Positions 8,813 to 17,423 of a DNA stretch of 64,000 nucleotides are shown piece by piece. The notes below the pieces were generated by a model. It ran no database searches, had not been told where the DNA came from, and saw only the letters and a program-made list of their open reading frames with translations. Each line of letters opens with the position of its first letter. Positions within the stretch are counted from its first letter, which is position 1. A program made the translations under genes and the position numbers. The DNA is from Streptomyces tuirus (GTDB lineage Bacteria > Actinomycetota > Actinomycetes > Streptomycetales > Streptomycetaceae): NCBI RefSeq assembly GCF_014701095.1, contig NZ_AP023439.1, forward strand, positions 1,476,001 to 1,540,000, written 5' to 3'.

Positions 8813-10342
8813 ATGTCTCACTTGCGTTCCAGACCCCGGCTCGCTCTCGCCGTGCCCGTCGTACTGTCCCTGACGGCCTCGCTGGGCTTTCTGCCGGCCG
8901 CCGCGTCCGCGGCACCGCAGGCGGAGCCGGCCACCCGGACGGCGGACGCGCCGAACCTGGCCTACGTCGTCAACACCAAGGCGGACCGCCACACGATCGC
9001 GTCGGTGAAGAAGGCGATTGCGAAGGCCGACGGCTCGGTCGTGACCACGTACGAGCGGATCGGCGTCATCGTCGTCCACTCCTCGAAGGCCGGCTTCGCC
9101 GAGACCATCCGCACGGCGCGCGGCGTGCAGTCGGCGGGGGCCACGCGGACGACGCCGCTGACGGCCGCGGGGACCAAGGAGGAGGGCGCGGTCGAGTATC
9201 TGACGGGCGCCCAGGCGAAGCGCACCGAGGCCGCCTCGGCGAAGACGCCCGAGAGCGAGCCCCTCGAGGCGGACCAGTGGGACCTGCGCGCGATCGGCGC
9301 CGCCAAGGCCGCGCAGATCAACCCGGGCAGCCGCAAGGTGACCGTCGCCGTGATCGACACCGGCGTGGACGACACCCACCCCGACATCGCCCCGAACTTC
9401 TCCGCGTCCCAGTCCGCCAACTGCGCCGGCGGCAAGCCCGACACCAGCGAGGGCGCCTGGCGTCCGTACACCCCCGGGGACTACCACGGCACGCACGTCG
9501 CGGGTGAGATAGCCGCCGCCCGCAACGGCGTGGGCGTCGCGGGCGTCGCTCCCGGTGTGAAGGTGTCCAGCATCAATGTGACCGACCGGGCGAACGGGCT
9601 CTTCTACCCGGAGAGCGTCGTGTGCGCGTTCGTGTTCGCCGCCGACCACGGCGTCGAGATCACGAACAACAGCTACTACGTCGACCCGTGGCTGTACAAC
9701 TGCATGGACGACCCGGACCAGCGGGCCATCGTCGACGCGGTCAACCGGGCGCAGCTGTACGCCCAGAAGAAGGGCACGCTCAACGTCGCCGCCGCGGGCA
9801 ACTCCAACCACGACCTGGACTCGGACGCGATCGTCGACGACTCCAGCCCCGACGACTCCACCGCGGTGGAGCGCACCATCGACCCGCACGAGTGCTTCGA
9901 CGTGCCGACCCAGCTGCCGGGTGTCGTCACGGTGAGCTCGACGGGTGTCGACAGCGTCAAGTCGTACTTCTCGACGTACGGCAAGGGCGTCGTGGACGTC
10001 GCCGCGCCGGGTGGCGACCGCCGTTACCAGATCCCGGACACGCCCTCGAAGGACGGCCGCATCCTGTCCACCCTGCCGGGCGGCACATGGGGCTTCCTGC
10101 AGGGCACCTCGATGGCCTCGCCGCACGCCTCCGGGGTCGCCGCGCTGCTGAAGTCCAAGCACCCCTGGGCGTCTCCGGCCCAGCTCCAGGCGCTGCTGAA
10201 GGCACAGGCCGACGAGACCGCCTGCCCCACCTCCTACGACCAGGACGGCGACGGCACCCAGGACGCGGTCTGCCAGGGCGGCAAGCACCTCAACGGCTTC
10301 TACGGGCACGGCATCGTCAACGCGCTGCGCGCGGTGAAGTGA
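8813..10342 (+). CDS. secreted S8 (subtilisin-like) serine protease
   Basis: A 509-residue secreted protease. A typical signal peptide covers about residues 1-32 (SHLRSRPR, hydrophobic stretch, AAASAAPQA). An inhibitor-I9-like propeptide follows (YVVNTKADRHTIASVKKAIA through VVHSSKAGF). The catalytic triad is D182 in VIDTGVDDTHPD, H225 in HGTHVAGE and S433 in GTSMASPH. Several Cys suggest disulfides, and the tail has a calcium-loop-like DQDGDGTQDAVC. The ATG at 8813 lies 7 nt after GGAG. A close paralogue follows after a 62-bp gap, so this is a tandem duplication. Confidence 0.95.
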   Translation: MSHLRSRPRLALAVPVVLSLTASLGFLPAAASAAPQAEPATRTADAPNLAYVVNTKADRHTIASVKKAIAKADGSVVTTYERIGVIVVHSSKAGFAETIRTARGVQSAGATRTTPLTAAGTKEEGAVEYLTGAQAKRTEAASAKTPESEPLEADQWDLRAIGAAKAAQINPGSRKVTVAVIDTGVDDTHPDIAPNFSASQSANCAGGKPDTSEGAWRPYTPGDYHGTHVAGEIAAARNGVGVAGVAPGVKVSSINVTDRANGLFYPESVVCAFVFAADHGVEITNNSYYVDPWLYNCMDDPDQRAIVDAVNRAQLYAQKKGTLNVAAAGNSNHDLDSDAIVDDSSPDDSTAVERTIDPHECFDVPTQLPGVVTVSSTGVDSVKSYFSTYGKGVVDVAAPGGDRRYQIPDTPSKDGRILSTLPGGTWGFLQGTSMASPHASGVAALLKSKHPWASPAQLQALLKAQADETACPTSYDQDGDGTQDAVCQGGKHLNGFYGHGIVNALRAVK

Positions 10343-10404
10343 CCCGACCGCTCACCGGGACCCCTCGCAAGATCAGCTCGTACCGTGAACGAACTGGAGA
10401 CACC

Positions 10405-11931
10405 ATGACTGCGCCGTACGCGCGCTACCGTCGCGCCGCCGCGATCCCGGCCGGGATGGCCATGGCCACGGCCCTCGCGTTCCTGCCGAACACCGCGGCC
10501 ACGGCCGCCGAGGACGCCCCGGCCCCCGCGGCCGCCCAGGCCGACGCGACCCCGCTCAGCTACGTCGTCAACGTCAAGCCGGGGCACGGCACTTCGGCGT
10601 ACGTGAAGAAGGCCGTCGTGAAGGCCGGCGGCACGATCGTGACGTCGTACGACCAGATCGGCGTGATCGTCGTCCACTCCTCGAACCCCGACTTCGCCAA
10701 GACCGTCCGCACGGTGCGCGGCGTGCAGTCGGCGGGCGCCACCCGCACGGCGCCGCTCCCGTCGGCGTCGACCGGTGACCTGGGCGCGCCGAAGGTGCTG
10801 AGCGCGGCCGAGGTCGCCGCGGCGGACGCCCCCGCCGGGCAGGACCCGCTCCAGCCCCAGCAGTGGGACCTGCCGGCCATCAAGGCGGACAAGGCGCACG
10901 AGAAGACGCTGGGCAGCAAGAAGGTCACGGTCGCCGTGATCGACACCGGGGTCGACGACACCCATCCCGACATCGCGCCCAACTTCGACCGCGAGGCGTC
11001 GGTCAACTGTGTGTCGGGCAAGCCGGACACGGCCGACGGGGCCTGGCGGCCGAGCGCCGCGGAGAGCCCGCACGGCACCCATGTCGCCGGTGAGATCGCC
11101 GCCGCCAAGAACGGCGTCGGCATGACGGGTGTCGCGCCCGGGGTGAAGGTCTCGGGCATCAAGGTGTCCACCACGGCCGGCTTCTTCTACACCGAGGCCG
11201 TGGTCTGCGGCTTCGTGTGGGCGGCCGAGCACGGGGTCGACGTGACGAACAACAGCTATTACACGGACCCCTGGTACTTCAACTGCAAGAACGACCCGGA
11301 CCAGAAGGCGCTGGTGGAGGCCGTCGGCCGGGCCTCGCGGTACGCGGAGAAGAAGGGCGCGGTCAACGTCGCCGCGGCGGGCAACGAGAACTACGACCTC
11401 GCCTCCGACGAGATCACCGACCCGTCGTCCCCGAACGACACGACGCCGGGCGACCGGGTCGTCGACCCGTCGGAGTGCCTGGACATCCCGACGCAGCTGC
11501 CGGGTGTCGTCACGGTGGCCTCGACGGGTGCGAAGGGCATCAAGTCGTCCTTCTCCAACCACGGGCTGGGCGTCGTCGACATAGCCGCTCCGGGCGGCGA
11601 CTCGACCGCCTACCAGAAGCCGGACGCGCCGGCCACGAGCGGCCTCATCCTGGGCACGCTGCCGGGCGGCAAGTGGGGCTACATGGCCGGTACGTCGATG
11701 GCTTCCCCGCACGTCGCGGGCGTCGCCGCGCTCATCAAGTCGACGCACCCGTACGCCTCTCCGGCGCTGGTGAAGGCCCTGCTGTACGCGGAGGCCGACG
11801 CCACGCCGTGCACGGACCCGTACGACATCAACGGCGACGGCAAGATCGACGCGGTGTGCGAGGGCTCCAAGAACCGCAACGGCTTCTACGGCTGGGGCAT
11901 CGCGGACGCGCTGGACGCGGTGACCAAGTAG
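10405..11931 (+). CDS. secreted S8 (subtilisin-like) serine protease, tandem paralogue
   Basis: A 508-residue paralogue of the upstream protease with the same architecture: signal peptide (about residues 1-35), propeptide beginning SYVVNVKPGHGTSAYVKKA, and catalytic domain with D in VIDTGVDDTHPD, H in HGTHVAGE and S in GTSMASPHVAG. The C-terminal loop is DINGDGKIDAVC. Extended segments such as QTADGAWRP/SEGAWRP and VNVAAAGN are shared, so duplication is clear, but the propeptide-catalytic linkers differ. ATG at 10405 follows CTGGAGACACC. Both genes are probably one transcript; the hairpin after this gene could end it. Confidence 0.95.
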   Translation: MTAPYARYRRAAAIPAGMAMATALAFLPNTAATAAEDAPAPAAAQADATPLSYVVNVKPGHGTSAYVKKAVVKAGGTIVTSYDQIGVIVVHSSNPDFAKTVRTVRGVQSAGATRTAPLPSASTGDLGAPKVLSAAEVAAADAPAGQDPLQPQQWDLPAIKADKAHEKTLGSKKVTVAVIDTGVDDTHPDIAPNFDREASVNCVSGKPDTADGAWRPSAAESPHGTHVAGEIAAAKNGVGMTGVAPGVKVSGIKVSTTAGFFYTEAVVCGFVWAAEHGVDVTNNSYYTDPWYFNCKNDPDQKALVEAVGRASRYAEKKGAVNVAAAGNENYDLASDEITDPSSPNDTTPGDRVVDPSECLDIPTQLPGVVTVASTGAKGIKSSFSNHGLGVVDIAAPGGDSTAYQKPDAPATSGLILGTLPGGKWGYMAGTSMASPHVAGVAALIKSTHPYASPALVKALLYAEADATPCTDPYDINGDGKIDAVCEGSKNRNGFYGWGIADALDAVTK

Positions 11932-11950
11932 AGCTCGTGTGAAGGTGATC

Positions 11951-11980
11951 CGGGCCGGGCGGGGGTATCCGTCCGGCCCG
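11951..11980 (+). terminator. possible hairpin terminator after the protease pair
   Basis: Arms CGGGCCGG (11951-11958) and CCGGCCCG (11973-11980) are perfectly complementary across a 14-nt loop. It starts 19 bp after the second protease stop. No U-tract. Confidence 0.5.
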
Positions 11981-12008
11981 TGTCATGCCTGCGGCAGGAT
12001 TCCCCGTC

Positions 12009-12548
12009 ATGGACGTCATGGACGTGTACGAGGATCCGGTGACCTGGACGGCCCGGCCCGCGCGGCCGCGGTGGCAGTTGGCCCTGCGGTTCGCCGGCAG
12101 TGTGGTGTGGTTCCCGGTCGTGTGTGTGCTGTGGGCGGCGGTGCTGGCCGTGTTCTTCGTCGTCGGCATGTTCGCGGAGGTGGTCACGACCTTCAGCAAG
12201 ACCCTCGAACGCGGCTACCTCGACGCGATGGGCGGGGCGCTGGACCGCGTCGGGCGCCTGGCCTCCTGGTGCGTGTCCTGGCCGGAGCTGCGTCATGAGG
12301 GCGACGTCGCGTACTACAGGGCGCGCGTGGAGAAGGTGGTGGGCGAGTGGACCGCCCGGGCCTCCCAGCCGATCGAGCCGAAGAAGCCGCGGCCGCCCGT
12401 GGAGTGCGCGATACCCCTGCGGCATTACCGGGGGGTCGGCGGGTGGTACGTCGCCGAAGTCGCGCTCGCGCAGGGATGGGAGCTGCGGCCGACGGACGAG
12501 AACAAGGAGGTGCGGCTGTGGTGGGCGGCCGCGTCCCGGGTTGATTGA
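12009..12548 (+). CDS. hypothetical single-span membrane protein
   Basis: A protein of 179 residues from the ATG at 12009 (preceded by CAGGA at about 9 nt); ATGs at 11985 and 12018 are alternatives. One long hydrophobic region (about residues 25-58, including VVWFPVVCVLWAAVLAVFFV) is followed by a soluble region ending in RHYRGVGGWYVAEVALAQGW and LRPTDENKEVRLWW. I do not recognise a domain. Its stop (TGA 12546-12548) overlaps a TTG that could start the CopD gene, so the two may be coupled. Confidence 0.65.
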   Translation: MDVMDVYEDPVTWTARPARPRWQLALRFAGSVVWFPVVCVLWAAVLAVFFVVGMFAEVVTTFSKTLERGYLDAMGGALDRVGRLASWCVSWPELRHEGDVAYYRARVEKVVGEWTARASQPIEPKKPRPPVECAIPLRHYRGVGGWYVAEVALAQGWELRPTDENKEVRLWWAAASRVD

Positions 12549-12595
12549 GTACGGCCGACTTGCCCGGCCGTGTGGAGGTTGGTGAAGATCCTGGG

Positions 12596-13621
12596 GTGAC
12601 TTCGCCAAGACCGATACCCGCTGTGACCGATGCGCGCGGCCCGCTGCGGCCCACCGGCGCGGGCCGGGCCGTGGCCGTCCTGGTGCTGGTGGCCCTGGCC
12701 GCGGCGATTCCGCTGCTCGGCCCGTCCGCCGCGCTGCACGGCACCGGCGAGGCCGAGGTGCCCGGCGCCGGCGGCATGGCCCTGCTGCGCACGGTGCTGT
12801 TCGCGGCGCTGTGCATACCCGTCGGTGAACTGTTCGTGAACCGGCTGGCGCGTTCGCTGCCCGGTTCGCAGGCCGGATCCCTTGCCCTGCCCCGCAGTTG
12901 GTCCCCCATCGCGGCCGCCGCCGGTTTCGGCGCCGCCCTCGGGCTCGCGGCGCTCGTGGCCACCGGCAATCTCGTGCCGGACGAGATGGCGGACATCGAC
13001 GTCGGCGGACTCCACGCCTCCCGGGACGGCAAGCTGGCCCTGCTGGAGGTCAACGCGTTCCTCGTGGCGGGGCTGTGCGCCGTGTCGCGCCGGCCGGGCA
13101 CCCAGGTGTGGCCGCTGGCCGCCGTGGTCGTCGCCGAGGCCCTGCGCGCCCACCCCACGACCGAGCACAGCCCGCTGACGGGCTCCGGGCTGACGCTCGT
13201 CCATCTGACCTGCGCGGCACTGTGGGCGGGGGGCCTCCTCCACGCGTTGCGTGTCCTGCGGCTCTGGTCCGGCCGGGACGACACGTCGGCCGGTGCGGCC
13301 CTGCTGGGTCTCTACGCGCGCGTGGCGGTCGTGCTGCTCGCCGCCATCACCGCGACGGGCGTGTGCAGTTCGCTGCGCCGGATGCCGCCGGAGACGGTCC
13401 TGGAGCAGCTGACGGGGACGGCGTACGGGCGGGCGCTGCTCGCCAAGGTGCTCCTCGTGGTGGTCGTCGCCGCCCTCGCCGTGTGGGCCCGGCGGCGGCT
13501 GCGCCGGGCGGCCGACCCGCTGACCGCCTGCGCGCCGGCCCGGGCCGAGGTCGCCGCCCTGGGTCTGGCGGTCGCGGCGTCCGGACTGCTGACGGTGCTT
13601 CCGGTGCCCATCCGCTGGTGA
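12596..13621 (+). CDS. CopD-family membrane protein
   Basis: An integral membrane protein with about nine hydrophobic segments and a C-terminal region typical of the CopD (copper resistance D) domain, including LTLVHLTCAALWAGGLLHAL, where His-Leu and Trp are family features. CopD proteins are implicated in copper import or handling, often with CopC; no CopC is adjacent. The GTG at 12596 is chosen because it begins the VTSPRP stretch; a TTG at 12545, overlapping the upstream stop, and a GTG at 12572 are in frame and possible. It ends opposite the remnant gene on the minus strand. Confidence 0.8.
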   Translation: MTSPRPIPAVTDARGPLRPTGAGRAVAVLVLVALAAAIPLLGPSAALHGTGEAEVPGAGGMALLRTVLFAALCIPVGELFVNRLARSLPGSQAGSLALPRSWSPIAAAAGFGAALGLAALVATGNLVPDEMADIDVGGLHASRDGKLALLEVNAFLVAGLCAVSRRPGTQVWPLAAVVVAEALRAHPTTEHSPLTGSGLTLVHLTCAALWAGGLLHALRVLRLWSGRDDTSAGAALLGLYARVAVVLLAAITATGVCSSLRRMPPETVLEQLTGTAYGRALLAKVLLVVVVAALAVWARRRLRRAADPLTACAPARAEVAALGLAVAASGLLTVLPVPIRW

Positions 13622-13909
13622 CTCCGGCGCGCCTCGGGCGACCCGCATCGCTCCGTACGTCACGGCCGGTGCCCTGCGCGCGTCGAGCGCCCCGACGGTG
13701 CCGCCGGCCAGCAGGGCCTGCCCGGCGATGCAGGTGAGCATGAACCAGAAGTCCGGCCCCGGCAGCTGGGGCCAGTCGGCGACTCCGGTCGCGATGAGGG
13801 TGTCGGACAGCAGGAACCACGCCCCGCCGCACCCGGCGAAGAGACCGAGCCGGGTGGCGGACCGGTACGCCATGGCGGTGAGCAGGACGCTGTACCCGGC
13901 GACGGGCAT
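13620..13909 (-). pseudogene. 5'-truncated lysoplasmalogenase (YhhN) remnant
   Basis: Reading minus from an ATG at 13909, immediately after the sterol desaturase stop (TGAATG), the frame encodes the C-terminal third of a YhhN-family lysoplasmalogenase: PVAGYSVLLTAMAYRS, then GLFAGCGGAWFLLSDTLIAT, and a final membrane helix. Family members are about 200-230 residues with eight helices; here only the last three or so are present and no N-terminal part is found in any frame upstream. The frame has no stop at the expected end and runs on antisense to CopD, so the lower boundary is approximate. Family assignment is from recalled sequences. Confidence 0.6.
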
Positions 13910-14875
<966 letters not shown>

Positions 14876-15007
14876 GCAAGCACCGTAGGACCGGCGCCCC
14901 GCCTCGGCCAGACGTTGCTACCCACAAGTATGACCGACGGAACGCGCTTGCTTCTTGGCCGCCTCCGCCAATCCGATACGGGACGAAGAGGACGTCGGCG
15001 GGCGAGA

Positions 15008-15044
15008 CGTACGTCTGATCGACTGAGTATCGATCAGACGTACG
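15008..15044. promoter_or_regulatory. 15-bp perfect inverted repeat in a divergent intergenic region
   Basis: Arms CGTACGTCTGATCGA (15008-15022) and TCGATCAGACGTACG (15030-15044) are exact complements around the 7-bp CTGAGTA. The 277-bp region separates the divergent sterol desaturase and exonuclease genes, and no T-run follows either side, so an operator is at least as likely as a terminator. Confidence 0.6.
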
Positions 15045-15152
15045 CCCCGTGAAGGGACAGACCGGACAACACACCTGAGGGGACGTCGGAAAACCCGCGC
15101 GGACGCACCTGGCGGACGGGGCTGTCAGTCGCGGCCCGTATCCTCAGGAACC

Positions 15153-16154
15153 ATGCTGGAAGACCTCACGACCGCAGTGTTCTCCGCCACGCCGTGGCCG
15201 GCCGCGTACCCCAAGGGGTACGCGGTCGTTGACGTGGAGACCACGGGCCTGGCCCGGGACGACCGCATCATCTCGGCGGCGGTCTACCGGCTGGACGAGC
15301 GCGGCGAGGTCGAGGACCACTGGTACACGACCGTCAACCCCGAGCGCGACCCGGGACCGGTGTGGATCCACGGACTGACGAGCGAGGCGCTCGAGGGTGC
15401 GCCGCTCTTCCCGGACATCGCCGAGGAGTTCACCGCCCGGCTGGCGGACCGGGTCCTCGTCGCGCACAACGCCGTCTTCGACTGGCAGATGATCGCCCGG
15501 GAGTACGCACGCGCCGAGCGCGAGGCCCCGGTGCGGCAGCGGCTGTGCACCATCGCGCTCTCCAAGGAGCTCGGGCTGCCGCTGCCCAACCACAAGCTGG
15601 AGTCCCTCGCCGCGCACTTCGGCGTCGTCCAGCAGCGGGCGCACCACGCGCTGGACGACGCGCGCGTGCTGGCCGAGGCGTTCCGCCCGAGCCTGCGGGC
15701 CGCGGCGGCGAAGAACGTACGGCTGCCGCTGCACGAGTGCCGGCCGCTGACCGAGTGGACGGACCGCCCCGCCGCGCCCCGCATCGGGCAGCAGGCGGGC
15801 CCCGGGGGCTACGGCGGCTACCGGCCGAGCAGCTGGCGCCCGTCCCGCAAGCGCCCCGCCTGCCCCTACCCCAACCCCGGGCGGTACGAGCCGGGCGGGC
15901 GGCTCAAGCAGGGCATGCGCGTCGCCTTCTCCGGCGACACCTCCACCGAGCGGGATCTGCTGGAGGACCGCGCGACCGACGCCGGGCTGCATGTGGCCAC
16001 GAGCCTGTCCCGGCTGACCAGCCTCCTCGTCACCAACGACCCGGACTCGGGCACGTCCAAGGTCGTCAAGGCCCGGCAGTTCGGCACACCGGTCGTCGAC
16101 GAGGCGGCGTTCGGGCAGCTCCTCGCGGATGTGGAGCCGGCGTCGGAGGGGTGA
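15153..16154 (+). CDS. DEDDh 3'-5' exonuclease with C-terminal BRCT domain
   Basis: A 333-residue protein resembling the DNA polymerase III epsilon proofreading subunit. Exonuclease motifs: Exo I VVDVETTG (D27, E29), Exo II HNAVFDWQM, Exo III HHALDDA (DEDDh type). After a Gly/Pro/Arg-rich linker (about residues 200-245) comes a BRCT-like domain (GMRVAFSGDTSTERDLLEDR through GTSKVVKARQFGTPVV). The BRCT-fused form is a streptomycete type that probably acts in repair rather than as the replicative proofreader. ATG at 15153; no clear SD is visible (the upstream sequence is CCTCAGGAACC). Confidence 0.92.
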   Translation: MLEDLTTAVFSATPWPAAYPKGYAVVDVETTGLARDDRIISAAVYRLDERGEVEDHWYTTVNPERDPGPVWIHGLTSEALEGAPLFPDIAEEFTARLADRVLVAHNAVFDWQMIAREYARAEREAPVRQRLCTIALSKELGLPLPNHKLESLAAHFGVVQQRAHHALDDARVLAEAFRPSLRAAAAKNVRLPLHECRPLTEWTDRPAAPRIGQQAGPGGYGGYRPSSWRPSRKRPACPYPNPGRYEPGGRLKQGMRVAFSGDTSTERDLLEDRATDAGLHVATSLSRLTSLLVTNDPDSGTSKVVKARQFGTPVVDEAAFGQLLADVEPASEG

Positions 16155-16233
16155 CCGTACGGACGGGTGATTGCCGGGCGACTCGCCCGGCGCCCGCTCG
16201 CCCGCGCGGGGACGACGGCCCACCCTGTGGCGC

Positions 16234-16467
16234 ATGGCGACCTGTGAGGTATGTGGCAATCAGTACGGTATGACCTTCGAGGTGCACGCGCAGGGCGCGG
16301 TGCATGTCTTCGACTGCTTCTCCTGCGCGATCCACCGCATGGCCCCCATCTGCGAGCACTGCCGGGTGCAGATCATCGGCCAGGGTGTCGAGGCCGATGG
16401 CCACTGGTACTGCGGCGCCCACTGCGCCCGCGCGGAGGGAAAGGCAGGAATTGTCGACAAGGTCTGA
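16234..16467 (+). CDS. small zinc-ribbon / metallothionein-like protein
   Basis: A 77-residue Cys/His-rich protein. Paired motifs CEVCGN, CFSC, HRMAPICEHC and HWYCGAHC give about nine Cys and several His, consistent with two zinc sites. Streptomycete homologues are called hypothetical or prokaryotic metallothionein. The ATG at 16234 begins the compact MATCEVCGN unit; the longer upstream frame is Arg/Pro-rich and looks non-coding. No ideal SD is present. Followed by a strong hairpin at 16487. Confidence 0.75.
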   Translation: MATCEVCGNQYGMTFEVHAQGAVHVFDCFSCAIHRMAPICEHCRVQIIGQGVEADGHWYCGAHCARAEGKAGIVDKV

Positions 16468-16486
16468 ACCCGTACCCGACTGAATG

Positions 16487-16519
16487 CACCCCACGACCGA
16501 GTTGTACGGTCGTGGGGTG
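16487..16519 (+). promoter_or_regulatory. 13-bp perfect hairpin overlapping the SURF1 start
   Basis: Arms CACCCCACGACCG (16487-16499) and CGGTCGTGGGGTG (16507-16519) around AGTTGTA. The right arm ends exactly on the GTG proposed as the SURF1 start and just after an alternative ATG at 16484. It is 20 bp after the zinc-ribbon stop. It may be a terminator for that gene, a translational control hairpin, or both. Confidence 0.6.
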
Positions 16520-17314
16520 TACCGCTTCCTGATGTCCCGGCAGTGGGTGATCCTCACGTTGATCGCCCTGCTCCTCATCCCCACGATGATCAGGCTGGGT
16601 ATCTGGCAGATGCATCGCTACGAGGAGCGCACCGCCCGGAACCAGCTGGTCACCGACGCGCTGGCGGCCGAGCCGGTGCCCGTGGAGCGGCTGACGGCGC
16701 CCGGGCACACCGTGACCAGCGCCGAGCGGTACCGCACGGTGACGGCGAAGGGCCGCTTCGACACCGAGAACGAGGTCGTCGTCCGGCGCCGCACCAACTC
16801 CGGCGACGAGGTCGGCTACCACGTGCTGACCCCGTTCGTCCTCGACGACGGCAAGGTGCTGCTGGTCAACCGCGGCTGGATCCCCTCCGACGGCCCGAGC
16901 CAGACCACGTTCCCGAAGGTTCCCGCCCCGCCCGGCGGCGAGGTCACCGTCGAGGGGCGCCTGATGCCCGACGAGACGACCGCGGCGAGCGGCATCAAGA
17001 ACCTCCAGGGCCTGCCGGACCGGCAGATCATGCTGATCAACAGCGAGCAGCAGGCCCGGCGCCTGGACGCGCGGGTGCTCGGCGGCTACATCGCCCAGAC
17101 CTCCCCCGAGCCCAAGGGGGACACCCCCGAGCTGATGGGCAACCCGGGCAAGGAGGACGCGGCGCTGAACTACGCGTACGCCGTCCAGTGGTGGCTGTTC
17201 GCCGCGGCCGTCCCGGTCGGATGGACGGCCCTGGCCCGCCGCGAGGCCAGGGACCGGGCCCGCAAGGCGGGCGAGGCGGCCGACACCACGGAGGCCGAGC
17301 CGGCGGCGGTGTAG
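16517..17314 (+). CDS. SURF1-family cytochrome oxidase assembly protein
   Basis: A 265-residue protein with one membrane helix at each end (WVILTLIALLLIPTMIRLG and WWLFAAAVPVGW) and an extracytoplasmic SURF1 domain between, including VLLVNRGWIPSD, a SURF1 signature. SURF1 assists heme a insertion or assembly of aa3-type cytochrome oxidase. Starts are ambiguous: GTG at 16517 gives VYRFLMSRQWV, the usual streptomycete N-terminus; ATG at 16484 would put 11 extra residues encoded by a hairpin; ATG at 16532 is also in frame. No oxidase subunit genes are in the window. Confidence 0.88.
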   Translation: MYRFLMSRQWVILTLIALLLIPTMIRLGIWQMHRYEERTARNQLVTDALAAEPVPVERLTAPGHTVTSAERYRTVTAKGRFDTENEVVVRRRTNSGDEVGYHVLTPFVLDDGKVLLVNRGWIPSDGPSQTTFPKVPAPPGGEVTVEGRLMPDETTAASGIKNLQGLPDRQIMLINSEQQARRLDARVLGGYIAQTSPEPKGDTPELMGNPGKEDAALNYAYAVQWWLFAAAVPVGWTALARREARDRARKAGEAADTTEAEPAAV

Positions 17315-17423
17315 CCCCCGGGGCCGGAGCGCACGGGGAGCACGAGCCGACACCCGCCCCTGCCGGTCACTCCCCCGGCCCCCGCCCTGATTGCCACGCC
17401 GAGTTGCCGGGAACCCGCACTCC

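Noticed and set aside
13622..13909. Long minus frame 12425-13909 as one 494-residue gene
   Set aside because: Only its first about 95 codons resemble a real protein (YhhN C-terminus); the rest is antisense to CopD with typical shadow composition.
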